Positions 33,056-45,559 of a stretch of DNA of 64,000 nt are shown in pieces (positions within the stretch are counted from its first letter, which is position 1; each line of letters opens with the position of its first letter). Made by a program: the position numbers and the translations under genes. Origin of the DNA: Elmis aenea (taxonomy: Eukaryota; Arthropoda; Insecta; Coleoptera; Elmidae); contig OX393577.1 of assembly GCA_947652605.1 (NCBI GenBank), positions 7,006,868 to 7,070,867 of the forward strand, in the 5' to 3' direction. The notes under the pieces are model-generated. The model saw only the letters and a program-made list of their open reading frames with translations. It was not told the DNA's origin and searched no databases.

Positions 33056-33349
33056 TTCGACAAAAATGTATTCCTTGACCATTTTGTCATGATCCAACAT
33101 AAATTAACTGCCAAGAAAAGATAATTTTCTTAAAATATGTGTAGCGCGTACTAACTTATAAAACAGCCAAACAAAATTCACAAACTACTATTACCTATAA
33201 TTGAGATTTCACATATCCCATCTAGCTAAAACTAAAAATTAACGCTTGCAAAATCTGTTAACTATCATATATAATAAAATAAAATAAATGGCACCATCTA
33301 TTTACTTAAGCAAAACAACATCTTAATAAATATTATTAAATATTTTTTA

Positions 33350-33850
33350 ACGTTGCGGCACAGATATAATTCATTTGCCGTGACAAGAGTTGATGGTCGG
33401 TTTGGTGTTCGGTTGCCAAATAACAATTTAAGCCGAGACCCGATTAACACTTGCGGTACCTAATCATTTATGGCTTCCTACGTAACACGATTTTTTCTTT
33501 TTCGGGATTTGGTCAAATGTAAGCAGCAGAAAATCGATTAAGCTGAAACTACGGATGCAGGCAGGATTGCAACACAGCCCGAGTTCATTAGCAACCTACA
33601 TAGCAGAGCTGCCTGATAAATGCCAGTTTGTCCCGCATGATTTATGTGACCATGTGTATTGCAATTATACACTGGCTCGAAGATTTAATAAACTGAGAAA
33701 TCGAGCCGTGATTTATTACCGCCTTTATAAAAAATTAAAGAATGTGCTCGCTACTTTAGCTTAAATTTTTGTCTCGGTCGATAAATTAGTGAGCTCTCGT
33801 GTTTAAGTGGCATCTCGCCAGGTTTTGATGTTGCGTATAAACTATTAGTT
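33350..33850 (+). other. GC-richer island without repeats; possible regulatory DNA
   Basis: High-complexity sequence with a 69-codon frame (33555-33764, MQAGLQHSPSSLATYIAE...). That frame shows no known domain and no splice or codon evidence, so I do not call it a gene. There are no transposon ends and no second copy in the window. Confidence 0.3.
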
Positions 33851-34368
33851 GATAGGACGTCCATTAAAGCTTTAATAAAAAACTGTAACAGCATAACTAG
33901 AAGTTTTTATTATTGTTCTTCACACTAGCGTGCGCGACTCGTAAGTACTTCCTTTCTCGGAGTTATTATAGGTTTATCTAATTATAAAAACACGAACGCG
34001 ACTACAATAAAATGAAATGAAGACATTATTTAAGAATTATGAACAATAGCTATCAAAATATTTATTATGAGGAGAAAAATGCGTGCAAATATTACTAGTC
34101 GCCACTGATAAGTCAATAATAAAAGCCTAAATTCCCAGTAGCTACTTTTCGGTCTTACAAGTACAAAATCAGATAAGTTCACCGGTACAAAATTTACAAT
34201 ATTCCTGTTTAACACATGTACTAAACAAGCACAAAAATATTACCTTTTTTTAACAAGGTCCTAGGACATTCAATCACTTTTCGATGCACGCCTTCTCTGT
34301 GAGTAGGCCTGTGCAAATTTTTTGAAATGTTCATTAACTGTTTCAGAGAACCGCCCGAAAAACTATAA

Positions 34369-34527
34369 AGGTCAACTCACACCGGCGCGATTTCGAAGCG
34401 GGCGCGGCGCGGTCGCGGTCACGATAATTAGTAACCTGGTTACGTAAGTAAGTAAACATGGTTACCAATTATCGTGACCGCGATCGCGCCGCACCCGCTT
34501 CGAAATCGCGCCGGTGTGTGTGGACCT
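34369..34527. mobile_element. GC-rich palindromic MITE (159 bp), TAA duplication
   Basis: AGGTCAACTCACACCGGCGC and its inverted counterpart at the right end. Arms of about 60 bp carry CGATTTCGAAGCGGGCGCGG-like sequence and surround a loop of about 35 bp. TAA flanks both sides (34366-34368, 34528-34530), which is TTA on the other strand, as for the element at 2229. A non-autonomous PIF/Harbinger-type element is the best guess. Confidence 0.8.
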
Positions 34528-34654
34528 TAAACTTGGGAAATACAGAGGTCGCTCATGATAAAAAATATCCTATATTTCTATTTTAGAAATTGGTCAGCGA
34601 AATTTTGACAATTTTTTCTTCAAAGTATCTAATTTACTGTAAGCTTAAAGCTTG

Positions 34655-35030
34655 AGCACTAAACCAAAAGCGAAAACAAAGAAAATAGACGCAGGAGATG
34701 AGAGTTTTTATAGGAATAGAGGGATACAGGCTAATTGTTACGATTAGCAACATTAAATAATAGAAATAGGTGAAGTATAAAAACAATATGGAGACAAACC
34801 AACTAAGATTACTGGGGGGGGCATCTATAACGTATGCCAGAAATTTGCCACGCAAAAATTAAATGAAAAATGAAGATTGGGGTAAGAAGAAGTTGAGTGA
34901 AACCAAGAACAAAATGGGAAAAACGAAGTCAGGTGGAAAAATGTGCCACAAACGATAGAAAGAAGTGGAGAAACATTATCAAGAATTTGGAAAGCATACC
35001 TCGATACCAATCGAGAAAAATAAGTTTTTA
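34655..35030 (+). pseudogene. LINE C-terminal tail, same family as 4905-5660
   Basis: KTKKIDAGDESFYRNRGI-like sequence at the left, then VKPRTKWEKRSQ, NVPQTIERSGETLSRIWKAY and a final decayed block correspond in order to the copies at 5440-5640 and 43700-44050. Several stops and frameshifts, with a run of G near 34815. Confidence 0.7.
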
Positions 35031-35039
35031 TAAGGGTAA

Positions 35040-37487
35040 AATTAAGACTACTGGAAGTTTATTCCAAGAGTCGATGGTATTATCACCCAACAATGACTTC
35101 ACTTGCTTTGTAATTAGGTACAAAACACCGTCTTATAGAAAATGTACACATCGTCATTAGACTACACTCCCTCAATCGTAGGCAAAATGCATTGGGTTGA
35201 AACATCTATATGTTCCTTCAGCAATAAATACGCTTTCTGTACAAAATAAAGTCTACATATTACAGGAGCAAACAAGCATCTTTCCATTACAATAGATGCA
35301 AAGAACTTTTGTCACAGTCGTGATAAGTGTCAGAGTTTTTCCTAATCACTCTGCTCTGGATGTCTTCTGCACAAGACCTAATTGGGACTGATTACTTAAA
35401 ACTACTTTGATGTTATCGTCATTGTTCTAATTTTTAGCGTTTAAGATTTTTAAACACTTTAAACGATTTTTAAGTTCTCGTGAAGTTAATAATGGTTATT
35501 GTTTCACCACAGAAAATTGGGGATGATAAACCAAAAAAAATGTGGTACTAGATTATTTAAAAGTATTCTGCAAAATAGAACAGTCACAATGAACAACAAA
35601 TAAAACAGTAACAACAAGATTCGTGTTACTCAAAGTGATTTAAATGTTTTGAGGGAAAAAGATGATTTTTATTGAATATGTGTCCAACAGATTTTTTATT
35701 TCAGCCGAAGTTATCAAAGATATTCTTTTAAAATGTAATTTTGTAGCAAGGGAATAAGCAATTTTATAACAAGATCGTCTCAAACGTAAACCTCATAACA
35801 ATTTTATAATTAATTGTTTCCGTTACCCTAAAGAAAAGATCGCTTTATGAAACAGGAACGCCAATTTGGCATTAACCTAAAAAAAGGTCACGAAGCAAAA
35901 CGAGAACGCCAATTTGGCATCTCAGCTCTAGCGCCAGAAGTGCTGGTCACGGTTCTGGCTTAAACTAATATTTAAACTCTTCACAAATCTGATGTTATTT
36001 CACAACTTTCAAGCAAAATTAGTGCTGTCATAAATTTAAGATGTAATTTATTACAGGGCGGCAAGTGTTTGCAAGGTGAGACATAACGAGATGAATAATT
36101 TTACGCGTACATGATTTTTTAAAACCTAATTGTCGATTCGCGAGTGCGTTTTTTAGGAACAAATCCTGGGACACATCAATATATAATTTTTTTAATAGAC
36201 TCTTTCTGATTTTCGTAGGGATTTTAATTCTCTATATGACAGAGCACAAATTTTCACACCTTATAGGAAAACTTTCTTTATTGCTAAGCCGATTAAATTA
36301 TCGAAGCATCTTATTAATCCTATGTTTTTACTTGTCAGGTAAGAAAAGTATTTGAAAAATTTAAAACTACAGTCGGTGAACTAAATCGCTGAAAATATAT
36401 TTGCAAGAATTCAAAATGGAAAAAAAGGTTGCGATGAAATATAAATTCGTAACCGTCAACAACATAACAAGATTCAGGATATAATCTATAACCATCATTT
36501 ATGTAATAAATAATTACATGTACTACAAACGTAACCAAGCCAAACACTAAAAGGGAGGAAACGCAATGCATGTTACTAAAACACTTGATGAAATGCCAAA
36601 AAAAAATTATAAAAACGCAATTATTCAGAAATATAATACACTGTCGGCTTGCGAAATACGTTAAAATTAAAATCAAGCTTTAAATGGAATCAAAGGTGTT
36701 AGAAATAATGGTACAAATAATGTTAGTTTAAAAAAATAACCTACAATTTTCGTCGGTATACCGATATCACTGTAGTGTATAATAACATTATTACAAATTA
36801 ATATGTAAATAGTTTTCTTAAATGTTATGAAATATCGTGAAAAAGAAAACCTGTTCTTTAAGTCGGTAGACGGTCATTGACAGATTAGACTGTGGGGTGA
36901 CCGGAAGTCTGGGATACCGCCAAAACAGGAGGTCCCTTCTTTTTTTAAACTACGTGTTGTTTATACTCAAGGCTATTTATGTGTCGTGTTTAATTGTTGT
37001 CCTAAATTTTCGTTAAGTAAATAAAAAGACCGTGGGGTGAATCTAATGGTTTAAACGCCAAAAAAATTGTAGTAAACATCAGTGGCGTACGTACTAAGAA
37101 CTTTCATCATACAAAATGAAAGTTTACTTTTATTTATTAAAAAAGGAATTGAGTACATGATTTTTGCTGTAGCCTTCTTAAACAGTTTACAAAAACATAT
37201 ATAGCATAAGACAAATACAAGCAATGCCCAATCATACATTAAAAAAATGTAATTTATGCAAAATAGTTTGTAGCAAATGTAAATATTTAATGTCTACTAT
37301 TTATTTTCTAAAAGTTTGAAGCAGCGATTACGTCTTACTGTATTGCACCACAGTTAATACAATTCGTACACAATACATTTGTTGTTAAGTGGCAGTAGAA
37401 AAAATATTGAGACAGAGAAATCGTTAAGTGCTTGGTGCAAAATGTCCTTGAAAACTGGTGTAATGTAATTTGACTGAAAAAGCTAAA
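35040..37487. other. AT-rich stretch with a duplicated NFI-like palindrome
   Basis: No gene recognised; the 113-codon minus-strand frame at 36335-36676 is hydrophobic low-complexity translation of AT-rich DNA. GAACGCCAATTTGGCAT occurs at about 35857 and 35911, 54 bp apart. Its core GCCAAATTGGC is palindromic. Confidence 0.4.
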
Positions 37488-37489
37488 TA

Positions 37490-37739
37490 CAGGGTGATTG
37501 AAATTCGAGTTTAAGTATGGGGATCTCGCTTATTATAATAGCTAGAATATAGGTTTAAATTCGGCAAAGTTGCTAAATTTCGTGCTTAATAATAATCGAA
37601 GAGAAATTAGAAATATCTCAAACGGCATCCGAAAAAATTAGGAAAACCCGAAAAATCCGATTTTTGAAAATCGTCCATAATTTCTTTGAAGTATAAAATA
37701 TTTTAAACAAAATCGGCCTGGAACATAAAACGCACCCTG
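37490..37739. mobile_element. family A MITE, 250 bp deleted copy
   Basis: CAGGGTGATTGAAATTCGAG and the following left arm (GATCTCGCTTATTATAATAG, AAAGTTGCTAAATTTCGTGC) match 874-1100. The right end is reduced to AAAACGCACCCTG. TA flanks both ends. The centre and most of the right arm are deleted. Confidence 0.75.
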
Positions 37740-37741
37740 TA

Positions 37742-37990
37742 TTAAACCATAGAATATTGTACGCTTTTCTGGGCAGAAGATAGGATGACCACGAAAGAGT
37801 ATGAAGAGAGAACGGAACGAAAAAATCTAAAAGGAAGACAAAGAAAAACTTGGAATGAGGGGTTGAAAGAAGCTGCCACAAACAGATGGATCAAGTGAAG
37901 CAAGGTCAGGAAAGTAACAAGAAACAGAAAACGATGGAAATATGCATATAAAAAGATGCCGCCTACATAAAAAGAAACAAAAGCCTCACA
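37742..37990 (+). pseudogene. LINE C-terminal tail fragment
   Basis: Decayed frames give DRMTTKEYEERTERKNLKGR, then QRKTWNEGLKEAATNRW and a basic end RNRKRWKYAYKK. The KGRQRKTW-E block corresponds to RGRPRKTW-DE of LINE ORF2 C-termini. It abuts the MITE at 37739, which may have inserted in it. Confidence 0.6.
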
Positions 37991-38108
37991 GCTAAAGGTA
38001 AAGAGGCAGAGTAAAAAGAAGAAGAAGAATATAGTAAAATGAGAAGCTACATAAACACGTTTTTCAACTTGGATTTAAAGGAAATTAGGATTACAAACTG
38101 TTATTATT

Positions 38109-38286
38109 CAGGGTCTCGTTTTTCGTAACTTTTTCATTTGATGTCGAATTTCATTTCTGTAAAAACTTTTTCATGCCCACTTTTACAAGGAATCAAAGTC
38201 CCCAATGATAGCTCTAATTTAACCGAAATCGTAACTATTACCGTTTACGAGATCCCCATAGTGGCCCTCGAAAAAAGAGAATCCTG
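38109..38286. mobile_element. small MITE-like insertion with family B right end
   Basis: CAGGGTCTCG at the left and GAATCCTGTATA at the right. Before the right end, ACCGTTTACGAGATCCCCAT and AGTGGCCCT match the family B terminus. Ends are diverged and the left limit is uncertain. Confidence 0.4.
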
Positions 38287-38689
38287 TATAGTTGTTGAAA
38301 AACATGAAGATGACTTAGATCTAAGAAAATCGAAACATGTAAAATTGATACATACAGTAGATAATTAAATTTGTAAGTATAAGATCACACAAATTGGGAC
38401 TAATCTCTGAATCATGAGGATGGGTCAACTAATTGATTTAAAAACATAATTTTCTTTCTTTTGTGTCCGAACAAAAAAAGAAGAATTTTTAAAACATTCA
38501 ATTACATTGTTTAAAAAAATATATTCACTATTATAGGACTGTGCTGTTCAATCAAATAGTTGATAGCAAAACGTAGAAGTAGTATAATCTCTTGGTAATA
38601 AAACTTTTTGAATTATTCACCGTTAATACTACATTTATAACATCGTAAATATATCATTTTGTTTGAAGGTAGTGTAAACGTAATGAACG

Positions 38690-39070
38690 GGGCCACCTTT
38701 CAAGAAACGGGCCAATACATATATTTCAGTTGAGTTATTTGTGAGCACCGCGTCACACCAAACACTCTCGCCCTTCAATCAAACGCTTAATTCCTCCGCA
38801 AGTCGCAGACAAATTATCCAAGCATCCACTCGGTTTCGGAATGCGTCACTAAGTCGTGTCATTTATTAACTGCCACCTCGTATAAGTAACACATTTAGTA
38901 AAGCAAATGCCATAACATCATAATAAATGTGTACTTTTATGTTTGGATCATCGTAAAGTATAATCGGGATAGTGTTCGCTCGTCCGAATGCGCCGCCGCG
39001 GCTGTAAATGAAGGTGCCCACCATAAAATATTGTTTCGAATGGCAGTTGTGTGAATTTCCTCATAGGCAA
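38690..39070. other. GC-richer non-repeat island; possible regulatory DNA
   Basis: High-complexity sequence (for example CGTCCGAATGCGCCGCCGCG) bounded by AT-rich DNA. No coding frame, transposon end or second copy is visible. Confidence 0.3.
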
Positions 39071-39759
39071 TATGTAGATGGAGATAACAATATAAGTGCG
39101 TTAACCTTGTCAATCAAACTAAAGTAATTAAAAGTAATTATATGAAAGTCTTGGATGTATATATACGGCAGCTATGTGTAAATTATTTTTGTGATGACCT
39201 CTTAGTTGAAAGGAAATTAACGTCAACTCTTACAGTGAACTTCGACATACAGTGCTTAGGATTTAGAAAAACAAGGTTCAATGGATTTAATCTCAATTGG
39301 AAAAAAAAAAACTAGTAATCCATTTATAATTTATATCCATACAGCAATTCGTAACCCAATTGATGAATTTTAGCCATCGCAGTTACAGACTTATAACATG
39401 GCGCAATATGATGATGATAAAACAGAACGTTTTTCTTCGCCAATGCAAATTTTCTGGTACAGCTGATTAAGCATGTTAGCGTAGGACTATTCATTAATCG
39501 TTTTACTTTTTTTCAAGATAGTCCACCAAAAGCATGCTTTCCGCATCCCGAGATACTAGCCATAACCTTCCGGCCGATGGAACTACTTTCGTATTCTTCA
39601 GAACCAGCAACTAAAAACGAAAAATATTTCGTTTGTTTTTGATCGGAACGAAAACGAAATATTTCATTTTCGTTGTTTACGTTCCCACACATACAATTTT
39701 GTAGGAGGATTCGAAAAGAAAAAGAGAACAGGTCATAGAAGACATATCAAAATGGAGTA

Positions 39760-42420
39760 ATAAGATAAATAGGACACCTCAAAAAGAAAAAACAAGAGGA
39801 AGAAGATAAAACGGATACGTTTACGAACATGATCAAGGAAGTAATAAGAGATATAGGTAAAAGAAATGAAACATGACCAGAGGTCATATCAAGAGGAACT
39901 GGAGGAACTGAAACTGAAAAATGAATTGATGAAAAATGAAAACAAGATAATAAAGAGAAGATGAAATTCGTAGAAGATAGAGTTAGAAGACTGGAAAAAG
40001 ATAGAACCAAAAATAATATCGTTGTGACAGGCTTGGAGATAAAAACTGATAACAAAGCAGACCTTGTACATGAATTCGAACACCTTATTGAAAGAGGAAC
40101 AGGTATAAAAGTTCAGATTAAAAACGCCATACAGATAGGAGCAAAAGCATGTAAGTTAGAACTAAACAAACCACTAGAAAAAGAAAAGGTAATGAAAAAC
40201 AAGTATAAGTTAAAACAACTCCAAGAAATAATACACATGAACAACGAAATGACAAAAGAGGAACTGGAATTTCAAAAGAAGCTAAAACAAATAGCGGAAG
40301 AAGAGAGACAGAAAGGAAGAACAACGAAAATAGGATATCAAAAGATCACAATTGATGGAAAAGAATGGAGATGGGACAGGGAGCAGGAAAAGTTGAAAGA
40401 AAATAAAACAACAACCTCCAAAAAACTGATAGTAAAGAATAATAGAAATACAGGGTGTCCCCGTTATCACCGCGAATATTTTAAGTGGTGATAGAGGACC
40501 TTTTTCTAAGAAAAAATTTCAAGTAAAATTTTTTCCTAAAATCAAATGCTAAGCTGATATTAACACTTACTTGATTTTTTTACACTTCTGCATTTATAAG
40601 ACTCTGTAGCCGAAAATATCAATTTTATCGTAAAATACTTTAAGGCTTTTTAATAGAGCATAAAATTCTCTACAAAATTAGTTTTATTTATTTTTTGTCT
40701 ACAGGCAACAGTTTGAGAGTTATAAAGCAGCTTGTACAAAAAAATTTAAAAAAATGTAAAAAATTAATTTGTTTCTTAGACTTTGCAACCGCTGTATCTT
40801 TAAAACGAAAAGTTGTACAAAAAAACCGACGGCCCATTCCGGATAGCAAATTTTATGGGCTACAACTTTGGTCAAGTGAAATTTTTTGAAAATCAAACCG
40901 ATTTTCCGGAAAAGCTGAAAATAAGGAATAGAGTGCAAAAACAAAATTTCCTACAAATTCTGTTTCGTATTTAAAAATGCTTTTAAAGAGAGTGCGATTA
41001 CGTAATTGAATGATGGAGGTCATTTTGAACACTTATTGAAATAATTTTGTGGTTACATGTTAATTTTATTGCGTCCAGATGGATTTGCATTGTTTTGCAT
41101 TTTATCGTTTTCGAAAAACAAAAACTCCCGGTAATTATGATATTTTGTATTTAAAAATGCCATAGCATCGGCAACGTTCATAAAATTATGTATCTCATCA
41201 GTTTCAAAGCTTTTTATGAAGTTTGAAATTCTTCAGAAAACCACCCCTATCATTTTTTTTAAGGAGCTAACGAACAAATTTAACAAAGAACTGTAAAATT
41301 GCGTATAAATTAGTTACGTAAATTTTTAAAAACGCCGCATCTTTTTAACGAAACGTCGTAGAGCAAAACGAATGCCTATTGCGGATAAGGCATTTAACGG
41401 ACTACAACTTCGGTAAATATGTTGTTCAATAAAGCTAAATGTATCATAGAAATGTTTATAATAGTGAAAAATTTGAAAAAAAAATACGATAAAATGCAAA
41501 ATCATGCAAATCCATCTGGACGCAATAAAATTAACATGTTACCAGAAAATTACTTCAATAAGTGTTCAAAATGACTTCCATCATTTTCAATCACGTGATA
41601 AAAGCATTTTTAAATACAAAACAATATTTGTAGGAAATTTTGTTTTTGGTCTATTCCTTCTTTTCAGCTTTTCCGGAAAATCGGTTTGATTTTCAAAAAA
41701 ATTCACTTGACCAAAGTTGTAGCCCATAAAATTTGCTATACGGAATGGGCCGTCGGTTTTTTTGTACAACCATTCGTTTTAAAGATACAGCGGTTGCAAA
41801 GTCTAAGAAACAATTAAATTTTTTTACATTTTTTACATTTTTTTGTACAAACTGCTTTATAAATCCCAAACCATTGCCTGTAGACAAAAAATAAATAAAA
41901 CTAATTTTGTAGAGAATTTCATGTTCTATTAAAAAGCTTTAAGGTATTTTACGATAAAATTGATATTTTCGGCTACAGAGTCTTATAAATGCAGAAGTGT
42001 AAAAAAATCAAGTAAGTGTTGATATCAGCTTAGCATTTGATTTTAGGAAAAAATTTTACTTGAATTTTTTTCTTAGAAAAAGGTCCTCTATCACCACTTA
42101 AAATATTCGCGGTGATAACGGGGACACCCTGTATAAGGAAAACGATACAGGCAAAGAAAAAGGACACGAGAAAGAAAACAAATTTTAAAAAAAATAAGAA
42201 AGAAGAAAAGATAACAAGAGGATATCGGAAATGAAACAAGCAATGAAAAAGGACAAGCGAAAGGAAATAAAAAGAAAAGAGGAAAACACAAAAAGAACTC
42301 AACACCAGAAGAAGAAAAAAGAAGAATGTGGCCTTGCATCCGAAGGGGTAAACAAAGGCTTGCTTCCCTCTACACTGAAAGGTAGAAGAGGACCGTATAA
42401 CGAACATTGCACTAAATCAA
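39760..42420 (+). pseudogene. LINE ORF1-type protein, split by a 1.68 kb palindrome
   Basis: The longest frame starts at ATG 39961, but homologous-looking coiled-coil sequence (EELEELKLKNELMKNENKII) begins upstream across frameshifts. Then come VEDRVRRLEKDRTKNNIVVT (end of coil, start of an RRM-like fold), GIKVQIKNAIQIGAK and a C-terminal part with IDGKEWRWDREQEKLKE. Coiled coil plus RRM-like plus basic C-terminal domain is the layout of RNA-binding ORF1 proteins of several LINE groups, which package element RNA. The palindrome at 40451 interrupts the gene, and Lys/Glu-rich sequence of similar style resumes at 42134. It is the only ORF1 in the window. Clade unknown. Confidence 0.65.
40451..42131. 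mobile_element. 1.68 kb foldback element, CAGGGTG ends, TA duplication
   Basis: CAGGGTGTCCCCGTTATCAC at the left, with its inverted match GGGGACACCCTG at the right. TA flanks both (40449-40450, 42132-42133). The arms are about 670 bp each (to about 41125 and from about 41470) and very similar. The 345 bp centre is partly a diverged copy of the arm: ACGAAACGTCGTAGAGCAAA and GGACTACAACTTCGGT echo ACGAAAAGTTGTACAAAAAA and GGGCTACAACTTTGGT. Short frames mirror each other on both strands and are by-products of the palindrome. Confidence 0.9.
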
Positions 42421-42429
42421 ATTTCTTTT

Positions 42430-43640
42430 CATTCCAATTCGAAATATTCGCACTCCATACCGTAATGAGTTTTTCTTCTAAAGTTTATTCAGATTCTTTA
42501 AAAATGTTGTCAGCATCAAGATGAATGTTTTCATTAGACCTAAGTTTGATATTTCGGTGACGCAGTACCTCCGAAAATTTATCGACTGTTCCACTTACAA
42601 CGTACATCCTGTATATGCAAATGAGTCGAGAGAGAGTTTTCGACGGCATGTCGAAATATATTCAGGGTGCGCTGTCGTGATTTATTTCGTAGACGTCGTT
42701 ACAATATTAATAGCATACCCTAATTACGCATTAATTTAGTATTTTCACAGTGTAAAAAAATACAGTACGCGTTATCTTATAATTGTTCGCATCGTTAACC
42801 GTTCGAGGAAATTAAGTGAGATACGAATCGGGTTCTTATAATATTACATGGGGGCTCCTGCATCGACAATGGAATTCGACGGATCCTTCAAACAATGGGT
42901 CGCAGATTCTCCAGGCCGATATCTTCCCAGATTGCATGCATTAGCATTAACTACAAATAAATAACAGTTTGATGACGTTCTTACAGCATGTTTTTACACG
43001 GCTTGCGGTAAAACGTTGGCGCAAAACGGGCCGCACTTTCAATAAAATTATTTACCGTTCGGTTTGAGATGTTGCGACGGGCACAAGAAAAACCTACCGT
43101 CTTTGATTAAATGCTCATTCAACGAAACATGTCAGATACAAATTTTTATAATGCGGCGGAATGCCAGCCATTAGAAATAAATATTATACACTTGCCCATA
43201 ATAAACATTCAAAATAAGATAACATAATTCCGAAAAAATCTCGAAGGCATGCCACGAATGTTGTTCGCTTTCTGAGCCTTTGATATGTCTGCATAGTCCA
43301 CTGCTGGTGTGCTCTGTTAAAAAAACAAATGACAGATTTTTTTAAAAAATGTCTTTCTTTGTGTGTTGACCACTGTTGTAAAATTAATTTCGGATAGACG
43401 ATGCGACGGTAAAACAAAGGTCTTATTTATGGCCGGGGCGAAAATGCGAAGCTCTGTTTATGAATTGTTAATTTTGAAACATCACCGAGAAAAAAAACTA
43501 CAGCAACTCTTTGAAATGATGCAAAACGATTGAAAGCACTTTTTTTTTCAACGTGTGATTTAAATCAACAATTCTTTAAGATTTATTTCAACAACCGCAA
43601 CTCTACAATTGATGGCTACATTTGCATGACAGACAAAAAT
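42430..43640. other. Gene-free region with GC-richer island at about 42840-43080
   Basis: The island contains GCATGCATTAGCATTAACTA and AATAAATAACAG, homeodomain- and forkhead-like sites, in otherwise mixed-composition DNA. No coding frame, repeat or transposon end was found. Confidence 0.3.
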
Positions 43641-44400
43641 ATCTTCTTCCTCTTCTTAATCGGTTCCTCTTGTAGGTACCTTTTGGTGTCAATGAATGCT
43701 TTTCTATTTCTATATTAAGTTTCTCCACTCCTGTCTATCGTTAGCTAATTGTGGTACATCTCTCCAGCTGACTCCTTTTTCTTCTGGTCTCTGCCTCACT
43801 TCCATTTCCCATTTTATTCTTGGTCTTCCTCCATTTCTTTATCCCTCCATCTTCATTTGCCATCCTATTTTCGCGTATCTACTTTCTGGCATGCGTAGTA
43901 GATGTCCAAGCCATCTTAATTGATTCGTCTCCATCTTTTTCTTAATATCTGTTACTCCTGGGTTATTTCGAATTTTTTTTTCCTGATTTTATCGATCAGT
44001 CTACATCCCTCTATTCCTCTCAGAATTCTCATTTCCTGTGCCTGTTTTATTTGTTTTTGTTTTTGTGTTAGTGTCCAAGTTTCTGAACTGTACGTACACT
44101 GCATTAAAAACTCGCGTCTTCGTTTCTTTTGATATAAATATCTCCTTCTTACTTATCAAACATTTATTAGTGACGAAGTAAAATTTCGTCGCTGCCGCTA
44201 TTCTATTATTCAGATCTTCCTCCAATTAACCATTCTCTGCAATTATTGTTCCTAGATATTTAAAATTCGCTACCTGCTCTATCTTTTTTTGGTCTAGGAT
44301 AATTGTAACTGGTTCATGATTTTTCGCTATAACCATAACCTTTGTCTTTGTTATATTAATATTCATATTATATCTACTTAAAGTGTGTGCACATACGTCT
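43640..44400 (-). pseudogene. LINE reverse transcriptase tail, same family as 4905-5660
   Basis: On the minus strand from 44400: NITKTKVMVIAKNHEPVTI, then IEQVANFKYLGTIIAENG, LEEDLNNRIAAATKFYFVTN, KETKTRVFNAVYVQFRNLDT and, after several stops, DGLDIYYACQKVDTRK and a C-terminal block. The N-KTK-MVI to KYLG spacing is the end of the reverse transcriptase palm and start of the thumb. Longest copy of this family here, with many stops and frameshifts. Confidence 0.82.
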
Positions 44401-45555
44401 AGATTAAAACCAAAACGTTTACCTTAATCTGGGTCGCAATCAAAAAGATTAAGAAACTGGCACGTCTAGTTATTTCGTGGCATCGTAGAAGGTCCAAGTA
44501 AGTCGTTAAATCTTCATAAATTTATTAAAAATGCATTCAGTTTCTTGAATTCGCACAAAAATATCGGTTCTGATGTAAAGCTTTTAGTACACAACTTGAA
44601 ATTTAAAGTATCAACAAAAATACCTTACGTGTTTATAAGATTTATGATATTATATAGGCTGAAAAAATTCTTGTTAATTAACTAAGTTCAGTCTAGCAGA
44701 TAATAAGCAACAACATACAGTTTTGTTTTTCATACGCTAATGCAAATAAAAAAATTTACATTTTTCTATTATGCAAACCGCATTATTAACATATTACATA
44801 TTCATGTACGATACGTAATTACAAATAATTACGTTACTTATATCTTAACGTCCACTTTTCAACAGCTGATTTATTCGCATGCAACTGAGTGATTTTTTAA
44901 CAGGCCGGCAATTATTCCCGAAGCAGACAAAGTTTAAAATGAATTGACAATCGCGGGTTGCACGTCCTGGGCCGTTCATATCTCGATCGTCGAGGCGTCG
45001 AGTCTTATGGGAGGAAACACGTTTGCGTTCTCACGACTTTTCACGGTAAAACTGCACCGGAATCCTTGTATATGTAGTCTTTATAAGTACCGACGACATT
45101 TATTTTGTTTATATTGCGTTAAGTAGCCGAAGTTGTCTGACACCTGATTTTGACAGGTTGCCAACAACCCACCGACAGCTGTGTTTTTAGATGCTGCGTT
45201 ATACCGCCACGGATATGGTAAATATTTTCAACTTTGAATCGAATAAGGAACTGTGCGGAAGCAACATTACAAAGTCTAGGAAAGAATAATATTCTTGCCA
45301 CAACAAACTTACTAGTAAGCATAAATTTTAAGCTTTTTTCAAAAGCCAAGAACCTGGTGTAGGTAAAAGCTGATAATATTATTGCGTTGTCTGTACATTC
45401 GTCTTATATTTATACTATTCGTTGTACACGTCTAAAAGATAATCGTCACACTCATAATAGGTTTAACTTAATTTAAAAAAAAAAAAATTCACAATTTATA
45501 AATCGCAAAGACGTAAATTCAAAATGATTCAAAATAGACTAAAAAACATTCCGTT
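44401..45555. other. Gene-free region with GC-richer island at about 44870-45070
   Basis: The island (for example CGATCGTCGAGGCGTCGAGT) has no repeat or transposon signature. A 60-codon frame at 44944 has no recognisable domain. Confidence 0.3.
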
Positions 45556-45559
45556 TCAT

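Noticed and set aside
33555..33764. 69-codon frame as a small host gene
   Set aside because: No domain, no flanking splice or promoter evidence; better explained as part of a non-coding island.
36335..36676. 113-codon minus-strand frame resembling a membrane protein
   Set aside because: Phe/Ile/Leu-rich translation of AT-rich DNA, no known domain, no supporting context.
41504..41887. Mirror-image frames on both strands as paired genes
   Set aside because: They are the two arms of one palindrome (compare 40695-40944), not independent genes.
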